This document shows, piece after piece, positions 56,700 to 64,000 of a stretch of 64,000 nucleotides of DNA (positions are counted from its first letter, which is position 1; each line of letters begins with the position of its first letter). Below the pieces are notes generated by a model. The model saw nothing but the letters and a program-made list of their open reading frames with translations. It was not told the DNA's origin and did not search any database. This stretch comes from Heligmosomoides polygyrus polygyrus (taxonomy: Eukaryota; Nematoda; Chromadorea; Rhabditida; Heligmosomidae), in NCBI GenBank assembly GCA_947396885.1, contig OX377205.1, positions 25,903,407 to 25,967,406 on the forward strand. Reading direction: 5' to 3'. A program made the position numbers and the translations under genes.

Positions 56700-57693
56700 A
56701 ATTAGTCATGAGTGTGGGGTCAGCATTTAGCATATGCCAAATCTACAATGAAAAAAAAACACAGGGGAAACCCCGAAAAAGGGGAGAAAATCTCACTGGC
56801 AGCCAGGATACGAAGGATGTCAACTCCGCAGATGCACTATGGCTATCTGAAGATATCTCGGAGGTCTCAGTTGACCAAGGGGATATGGCATGCCGCACAA
56901 TAAAGCTTAAACAAATGAATCTTCCACGTGTTTACGGAGATTAAGTGGAATTCCCATAATATTGGGAGATCTTCGAAATTATTGTACATGAGAATGGGGT
57001 TCTAAATACAGTCTAAGAAATGCTGCTTCTCGAAGACTAAAAGGTTGTGCAGCAATAACTATCAAGGGTATTCAGCTCATCTCCCAGAACTATAAATGGA
57101 TGACTGGAGAGCTAGAGAAGAAATTCGGAAGTAAGCCCGTATACCGAGCAAAATTGGTCGAAAGCTGTCAGACATGCGTCCTGCGTCTAAAAATGGTGAA
57201 AGTTGCGGGTCAGTCTACAACAGAACCCTAATGCTGATCAACCAAATGGTTTCAACAGGACAAGATATTAGAGCTATCCAGGACTGAGAAGATGCGGGTA
57301 AAGCTTCCATACAACAAAAATGTCCTAATTTCTACTCAAAAGCAGGATGACGTCACTGTTGATGACGTCATGAAGGAAATTGAGAAAGAGATAACAGCGA
57401 AGAAATTCATTGATGCAAGGCTCAAAACTAGGGCTAAGCCAGAAGAGCCCAAAAGGAATGACAGTCATCCTACAGGCGACTTTAAAAAGCCCACAAAATG
57501 CGTCTTTTGCGACCAGAATAATCATTCTTCGGCGTATTGCAGAGCCCTTACAGATAGTCAAGGCAAGCGAAATATTGTGCAGGAAAGGAAACTGTGCTGG
57601 AAGTGTTTTGCAAATAACCATACCAGCTTCGAATGTTCCTGGGTCAATTGTCCTCAATGTGGCCAAGCAACAATAGAAGTTTATGTATTGTGA
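56700..57693 (+). pseudogene. BEL/Pao gag, broken
   Basis: The first part (56700-57290) reads in changing frames through typical BEL gag blocks (LPRVYGD, then WEIFEIIVHENGVL). The last 133 codons (57292-57693) are open and contain KNVLISTQKQ and two CCHC-like knuckles, CVFCDQNNHSSAYC and CWKCFANNHTSFEC, then CPQCG. Gag of such elements forms the particle and binds RNA through these knuckles. Several stops in the first half disable it. Confidence 0.82.
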
Positions 57694-57979
57694 TATCTGA
57701 TACTTCACATCAAAGAGGTCCTGCAATAATCGACCATTCGGTGGCAATAAACCTTTCCCGCAGCGGTCAACGGGCAATAGACCAACTGCTACAGACAGCA
57801 GACCCGAATCCTTCTCGCAACCAACATAGTGACCGCCGTAATAGTTGAAATCAAACGAATATGCACACGCCAAAGGTCGGTAATCTCGGCGCAGAACTCT
57901 ACAACCACGAGGCTGAGCACCGAAAAAAACGTGCTAATGACTGCTCTAGGGAGCATCTGAAACTACAGACCAGAACAGT

Positions 57980-58860
57980 TTGAATAGGTGTTGTTCTTTT
58001 TCGACACAGGTGCTCAGAAAACGGTCGTTAGAGAGGAAATCTCTTAGCAGTTTGGGTTGCCGTGCAACAAAACCGAAATTTGCACAATGTCTAGAATTGG
58101 AGAACACATTGAGCAATTTCAAAGCAACATGGAGAAACTAAAAATCAGTGATGCATATGGGAAGGAACGTAATATTGAGGTTCACACAAAACCCATAATT
58201 ACTAATGGTTTCTCTTCGATGAAGCTTTGTTGAAGCCGATAAAGAATATCTCAGCGTCAAGGAAATTATTATCTGCAATTCAGGAATTTGCTGAGAACAT
58301 CAGACGCCACATATACTTGTGGGTTTGGGCTACTATTATGATATAGTATTAGACAATGCAAGTACTACATCAACACCATCCCGGTTACATATTGCAAAAA
58401 CAATCTTTGGGCCTACACTACATGGTCGGGGCACATTAAGTAATTCATTCAAACCAGAACACTCCGTAGAATACGGATTAACTGCGGTGTTCAACAACAA
58501 CGAAAGCAATATCACGCAAAATCTTTTCGAACTAGAAGGATTGGGAATATCTTCAGTTGAGGGAGTTAAGGAGGACAAGGTCAATTGCTATATTGGGGAT
58601 TTCGCTAAAACTATAGTGTTCAAAAACGATCACATAAGAGCACCGTTTTCCCTAAAGGATAACATATGCAATCGCCGACAATTATGCAATCGCCTTTAAA
58701 CGACTCTTCAAAATCAGTTGGTCAACAACAACAAAATGAGATCATGGTATTGCCGAATTATAAACGACTATCTCACGAACGAGGTAATCGAAGAAGTGAA
58801 ATATGGCAGTGGCATACTACCCTAGTATTACATGCCACATTCGTGGGGTTTGAGTAGCCA
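57980..58860 (+). pseudogene. BEL/Pao protease and start of reverse transcriptase, broken
   Basis: The active-site motif DTGAQ of the aspartic protease is at about 58003. The following frames hold GYYYDIV and a FGPTLHGRG stretch (58319-58445), the usual link between protease and RT, then VIEEVKYGSGIL and VFDASKK-like pieces up to 58900. Many stops and shifts. The region continues to CDIEAAFT near 59005, where RT motif A would begin. Confidence 0.75.
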
Positions 58861-59149
58861 AGACCAATACACATCGTATTTGATGCTTCGAAGAAATAGG
58901 AAGGCTGTCCTTGAACGGCGTAATTTCCAAAGGAGAGTCGTTTATAAACGAAATTCACGACATTCTCACTGCCAGTAGAGCCAACAAAGTCATAATATTA
59001 TGTGACATTGAGGCTGCGTTTACAGCGTTTCAAATTTGTAGGCTGGGGTGCAAACGGTTTACATTGTAGATCCTATCCTAGACGAGAACCGACTTTATCC
59101 GGCTGCCACTGTGCTTGTTTGTTTGTATAGGAGTCCTGGTGGAGTGTGT

Positions 59150-59990
59150 TGAGGGAAAGTGAGGAGTGGGGGGAGGGTTTCCTCAAAGGTGCTCCGCCAG
59201 GTGTTCGACTCTCATGCCGTGAGGTGTTCTTGCATTTTTCATAACCGCTGCCGCCTTCACCAATTTGCTTCCTGCTCATCTCCTACACATTTATTTCACT
59301 CAAAATTGTCAAAATGGTCGGATGATCGTAATCAGCACCCCAAATCACCCGGAGAAGCTTGGGCAAAATCGGTGATTATGACCTCAACAGCCCTAGTCAC
59401 CTGTCACCTGCACATGCTGTAACCCGTGCCTGCTGTGAGGTCACTGTTTAACATTAGCTGAAAAACACAAGACGTTGTATAATACAAAAAGTGAGAGAAG
59501 TGACTGAAGCACAGCTTAAAGTAAATTCTTATTCGAGAATTTAGAGTGAAATAAACGTGTAGGAGATGCATAGGAAGTAAGCTGATTTAAACCGCCGTGA
59601 GAAGGCACTGTACCTTCACGAGTCCAGAGGTCGTGGAGAGGTCGAAAAAAGAATTTTCGCCCAAACCCAAACCACGCCAAGGGGGGGGGTTATTTGGGGT
59701 GCTGATCACGAATCCGACATGCGTTTTTGAAATTTATGCTGATTACGGTAGGTTACAGGAGGAACAGGTGACCAGAGCTGTCGACGCCATGGGGTGTTGA
59801 TTACGAATCTGACCCTTTTGACAATTTAGAGTGAAATAATTGAGTAGGAGTTGTGTAGGAGGCAAATTGGTAGAGGAGGGAGCGGTTATGAAAAAATGCA
59901 AAAATATTGCATAGGGCGGGAGTCGAACACCTTACCCAGCACCTTTGAATCAGCCCCACACCTTGGTGAGCCATCAACTCGCTTGCCGCA
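59150..59990. mobile_element. foldback element inside the BEL element
   Basis: The arms 59150-59460 and 59680-59990 are inverted copies. Matching blocks include GAGTGAAATAA, GGTGCTGATTACGA and GTTCGACTC plus GCAAATTGG. Near each outer end lies a B-box-like GTGTTCGACTC. It has no ORF of note and contains a nine-G run near 59683. It replaces the RT core of the host element. Confidence 0.75.
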
Positions 59991-60019
59991 AAGCGTCTCT
60001 CCGCTATTTCATACGATTT

Positions 60020-60405
60020 ATTTCAGGAAGAGGAGTTCCAAATTACGTCAGATCCGACTGTGGAAGCAATTTCAAGCTTGGTCAAAAGATTATACAGAGT
60101 CTTTTTGAAGACGAGGCAGAAAACACAAAGGCGGTAATGTCCTACTGTTATGCAGAAGGAATCCTATGGATTTTTTACCCAGGAGCTCTCTGGATGGGTG
60201 GCGTCTGGGAAAGAAAGGCGATCAGTAAAAAGAGCTCTCCAAAAAACGTTTGGTAGAAAGAAGCTGACTTTCACCCAACTATGCGCTGCAGTTGCAAGAA
60301 TAGAAGCTATTCTGAATACTCGGCCAACTACCAAGATGCAGGCAAGCGACTTAAATGAAATACCTTTGCGACCCACCGATTTTATAGGCGAAACATCAGT
60401 TTGTT
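60020..60405 (+). pseudogene. BEL/Pao integrase fragment
   Basis: Two overlapping frames together cover the second half of the catalytic core: ISGRGVPNYVRSDCGSNF (an Asp of the DDE triad), then after a shift RRSVKRALQKTFGR, LTFTQLCAAVARIEAILNTRP (a Glu-helix region) and EIPLRPTDFIG. A frameshift near 60180 separates them. The zinc-binding N-terminus is absent. Confidence 0.82.
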
Positions 60406-61858
60406 AGTCCCAGATATTAATGTAGTTCTGGACATGTCTGATCCGTTGTATGATCCGGAGCTTATTCAAGAGTGACTCAAGCAAAAGAAGCGCTTGAATT
60501 TTGTCGCCAAAGTTCTGGAAAAATGGCGTTTCGACTACCTAACAGCTCTTAGGTCGTAGGTCAGAAACCTTAGAATCCGAAGTCATACAAAACTTCGAAA
60601 ATAGCTTAGAAGATAACACGGTGCAAAGAGTACATGTCGAAGAAGGTGATAATCGCAAAACGACAGGAAGAACGGGGGCAATCACCCGACACTGAAGCAG
60701 TAGCTATATACACTGTGCTGCTCATCTTTGCTTGCGCAATTCAACTTAACGAAAGTATGCGCACGCCAATGGACGTATGCAGTGCATAGGCGGCATTATA
60801 AAAAGCGATCCTCCTTCAGGCAGCGAGCCATGAGATATGTTTCCAAATGACTTGCAGGAAATACACTAATCAAACTAGTGAAAAACTATTCTACTTGGTG
60901 TGTCACAATTGAACAAGTGTACAAACGCCACCTTGAAAACGCTACGTGCCAATAAAGTGACACCACAAAATGAAGTATGTGCTCCGCCAAAATTTTGCTC
61001 ATATGCGCAAAATTTCATGTCAAAAGGTTTGCTTGGAAAACCTCATTGCTGGCCACTAGGAGCAATAATGCCAGTGTTCCTAGTAATCTTCCTTGTCTTG
61101 GCGACTAACCGACTAATAGCCACGTCAATAAATATGAAGCTGAAGCAAACAGATGCCTTTCAGGTCAGCACATTCAACAAATTGTGGTCCGAGAACCTCC
61201 TAGTATTCAAGTGTTCCACTTCAATCGTTCAATCCTACATCCCTTAGCAAGGGGTCAATGCTCACGGTGCGCTATGTTATAGCTTTCATCATGCAAACTT
61301 CAACGGGGTGTCAACACGGCTACATGCGCCATACGGTAGGCCTAAAATGCTCTCAGAAGGGCAATTGCACATACGAGTACAACGAGGAAGTCAATTTCAA
61401 TAGACTACATTCTAATTTGTGTACATAAATTAAGCAAAACAACGAAACCGCTCGATTCGTAAAGTTCAACTACAACCCACTGAAGCTGATATGTTTTAAA
61501 GTTTCACACTTCTCATAAAAAAATTCGGTACCGATAATCTTCCATATCCGTCGCTGCCCACAAATGAGATCATGTCATGATGACAGGTGCAGCATTATCC
61601 AAAAGATTGGAATAATTCCTGAGTTAAATGAAACTGCAGGGTATCCAGGGTACGCCGCCTGTGCCTCATCATGTTTGGGAATTGCTTGCGGATGTCTCCT
61701 ACCTACACCGTGCTCATTTTACAAGTTTGTACACGTACCTGTAACACAAATTGTGTACAAATTGTGGAGCGTCTAGAAAGGAAACCAACGATTAGGGTAG
61801 AAATAGAGACTACCATCTATAATAAAGTCAGCAAATTTCGTTACACTGCAACCGTATG

Positions 61859-63220
61859 GCCTATGTTATACTCCCGCGGGAGCATCCGCAGGACGTCCGC
61901 GGACGAAAGGTGCACCGCGGACGGTCGTCGTTGTCCCGGGACGGCTAGCGTAGCATTGGAGCGCGTTTCTCGCGCCGAACTCCATGGGACGACAGCCTTC
62001 CGACGTCCCGCGGGCGGGAAATAACAGCCCCCTCCTCAGAAAATTTTGAACAAGTTGCTTGCAAGCTGCATGCGGATCATAGATTGCCTCAAACTAGTCA
62101 TTTGTAAGTTGCTGCAAGCTAGCAGAAATGTCGCAAGTAAGTTACAGCTTTACGGCTTTTGGAACATATCGAAGGCAAAGGCGATGTTGGTAGAACTATG
62201 GCGAACTTCGAGAGTTACAGACTTAGGCCAAAATCTCAGCGTATAATAGACACAGATGATGATCTTGAGGTCTTCTGCTCCTATTTTTACTCCAATGATT
62301 CGAGATGTCAAATACCTAAATGAGCCTTCTCTGTAAAATCTACGATTTAAAGTCTAGAGAACCAATGATGTTAAAGGAAATAGGTACTTGATTACAACTG
62401 GATCAGACACCTCGTCAAGGTCACAGCATTCAAATGATGTGTTCAATGACAACGCCAATGACAACGATAGGTTAATATACGGAATGTCTAGGTAGTTTAT
62501 ATGGAAAAAGAGAAGAACTGAAAGGTCTTGGAGCTGGGATTTATATGAAAATGCTTGCGTGATGCAGTGGATAATTTTTCAAAATTCGCATCGATTAGTG
62601 GATTTGGATAACCGGCGACGATTATTTGTGTCCGGAAGTGCTCTGTGTCCCGTCTCCACTTGTCGTGTTGCCACAGCCTCGCTTACTTAGTCTCGCTCTC
62701 CGAGCCTTGTTATTGAACTCGTCATTTGAATGCTGTGACCTCGGTGACATTCGCGACTCAGCTGTAATCAGCTGAAACAAGGAAGATGAAAGAAGGAATG
62801 GCAAGACTGTCCGGTAGAGCAGCTCCGATTTCGAAACATATACCGTACGACCGCGTACGCGTGTGAGGACGCTATCGAATGACCGCGTGCGCGCGTGCAA
62901 CTTATTGCAACGCAAGCTTGCACGAAAGCTTCTTGCAAGCTTGCAATACAGTTAGTTGCGTGCAAGTTTAAAATTCCTAGGTGCAAGCTTGCAAGTTAGT
63001 TAACCGCGAGCGATAAGTCGCAAGTAACTTGTTTTGGAGGTCTAAAGGCGCAAGTAACTTGTTTTGGAGCTGATAAGGCGCAAGTAACTTGCTCAAAATT
63101 TTCTGAGTCGTCGTCTGTCGGCGGTGATCCGCGAACAGCGGGTGTGGCGGGCCGCGACGAGTGGCCCGGCGCGATTTCCGCCCATCCGCGGATGCTCCCG
63201 CAGGAGTATAACATAGGCCT
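61859..63220. mobile_element. TIR element inserted in the envelope region
   Basis: The left end GGCCTATGTTATACTCCCGC and the complement of the right end are inverted, followed by GC-rich arms (GCGGGAGCATCCGC). TAT flanks both ends. Subterminal sequence near 62035-62070 pairs with three tandem copies of GCGCAAGTAACTTGTTTTGG near 63010-63095. No transposase is recognised among its ORFs. Confidence 0.8.
63008..63092. repeat. short tandem repeat of GCAAGTAACTTG
   Basis: Three copies, spaced about 27 bp, of a unit containing the palindrome CAAGTAACTTG, in the right arm of the TIR element. Such subterminal repeats can bind a transposase; that is inference. Confidence 0.75.
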
Positions 63221-64000
63221 ATGTAAGGCATAACATGGGTGACCTCAGTGTGACGATCAGTTCCATACAGAAATCACAGTTTTAGGGAAGAAATTTGCTA
63301 AAATCGCACAGGATTCCATAATAATCCCTGAGCACTAGCATTACCGATCGAATGTGCATCGGAAGAAGTGGGAACTAAAAACCTTTGTCAAAGCTCGACA
63401 CACTTTGATTACATTTCCCACGATAACCAATCAAAAGCAGGCTGCAATTGCCTTCAAGAGTCGATATATGAAATTATCTGAAATATTTGAAATTATGTCG
63501 GGTGTAATCAACTCACTACCGATCAATACTTGGGTCATGACGCTTTATTCCAAAAATGGGGACGTAATATTACACTCCATGGAAGCAGAAGTACTCCTTG
63601 TTATGCAGTCTTGAGTGCTTTTAAATCGGTTTGCTGTTGAACAGCCCTGCGAAATTCAATCACAAGATCTGATCGGGTGTTATGACTGTGCTGAAGGTGC
63701 ACAAGTGAAGATTTCGTGTGAAACCGAAAACGCTACTAGGGTCATAATCCAATGCGGTGATCAAACATTCTCAGTAGAATCCAGTCCGTATAACTAATGT
63801 AGTGAACCTTGACTTCAAGAACGCTGTCGTACACAACAATGCGAAGATAATTGCGGTAGCCAATCAGAAATATTCCTCTTGAAGGGCACAGTTTTATTCC
63901 GCGAGGAAAGAAAAACGACAGCGTATTCCATGATAAGCAGTAATATGTATGTATCACAACCTATGCATTGCTTTAACACGTTGACGATAATGCGCGCATT

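Larger units (their letters stand above)
60690..63957 (+). pseudogene. phlebovirus-glycoprotein-like envelope region, broken and split
   Basis: The left part (60690-61790) holds Cys-rich frames with a membrane-like segment around 61060-61130, and a Cys/Gly-rich stretch at 61640-61745 (with ACGCLLPTP) like the fusion-domain region of the phlebovirus G2 family. The right part (63354-63795) has a conserved tryptophan block and a Cys-rich block (IGCYDC) like the later part of that family. Between them lies an inserted TIR element. Stops and frameshifts are frequent, so no envelope protein can be made. Some nematode BEL elements carry such env genes, thought to have been acquired from phlebovirus-like ancestors. 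Confidence 0.65.
56110..64000 (+). mobile_element. BEL/Pao LTR element with envelope-like region, decayed
   Basis: In order on the plus strand: gag (about 56700-57690) ending in two zinc knuckles, aspartic protease (about 57990), RT start (58670-59070), integrase (60020-60405), and an envelope-like region (about 60690-61790 and 63240-63960). Stops and frameshifts occur throughout. A foldback element (59150-59990) sits where RT core and RNase H should be, and a TIR element (61859-63220) splits the envelope region. The 3' end and its LTR lie beyond the window. The order gag-pro-RT-IN with env fits BEL/Pao elements of nematodes. Confidence 0.85.

Overview
This window looks like nuclear DNA of a clade V parasitic nematode, most likely a hookworm or a close strongylid relative. 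Three spliced protein genes have worm-type introns (acceptors such as TTTCAG and TTTTAG). Around and inside them lies a dense mix of transposons of kinds common in such genomes: a bandit-like mariner, a Tc1 element, RTE-type non-LTR debris, a Penelope-like element with a GIY-YIG domain, Ty3/gypsy and BEL/Pao LTR elements (the latter with an envelope-like region), Helitron debris, tRNA-derived SINEs and many foldback or MITE elements. The species is inferred, not proven.

Layout. 1-5.9 kb: a degenerate mariner, a SINE copy and a GC-rich MITE, otherwise unassigned. 5.9-19.7 kb (+): a 12-exon gene for a protein with two tandem BTB folds and four C2H2 zinc fingers; most of its long introns hold a transposon. 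20.2-32.9 kb (+): an 18-exon gene orthologous to human FAM91A1, a Golgi vesicle-tethering adaptor. Its first intron holds a Helitron remnant between two inverted arms, and its fourth coding exon lies in an 83-bp tandem duplication whose first copy has a stop. 34.5-43.6 kb: a nested stack of inverted arms with a hammerhead-like motif, a hAT-like element, and a 7.2-kb LTR retrotransposon with apparently identical LTRs, an intact gag ORF and almost no pol. 45.6-47.2 kb (-): a gene for a small two-PDZ protein. 48.4-50.8 kb: a giant palindrome. 50.8-56 kb: interspersed repeats, a MITE and a TIR element. 56.1 kb to the end (+): a decayed BEL/Pao element with gag, protease, RT, integrase and a phlebovirus-glycoprotein-like envelope region, broken by two inverted-repeat insertions and running past the window edge.

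The first two genes are head-to-tail, 472 bp apart, with a possible trans-splice acceptor upstream of the second start, so an operon is possible. The exon joins rest on reading frame, splice phase and domain continuity. All junctions close in phase: 1605 nt for the BTB gene, 2430 nt for FAM91 and 1020 nt for the PDZ gene. One FAM91 junction and the last PDZ exon remain uncertain.

The most unusual features are the tandem-BTB zinc-finger protein, the recently inserted gag-only LTR element, the number of very long palindromic elements (some with tRNA-like arms), and the decaying tandem exon duplication in FAM91.
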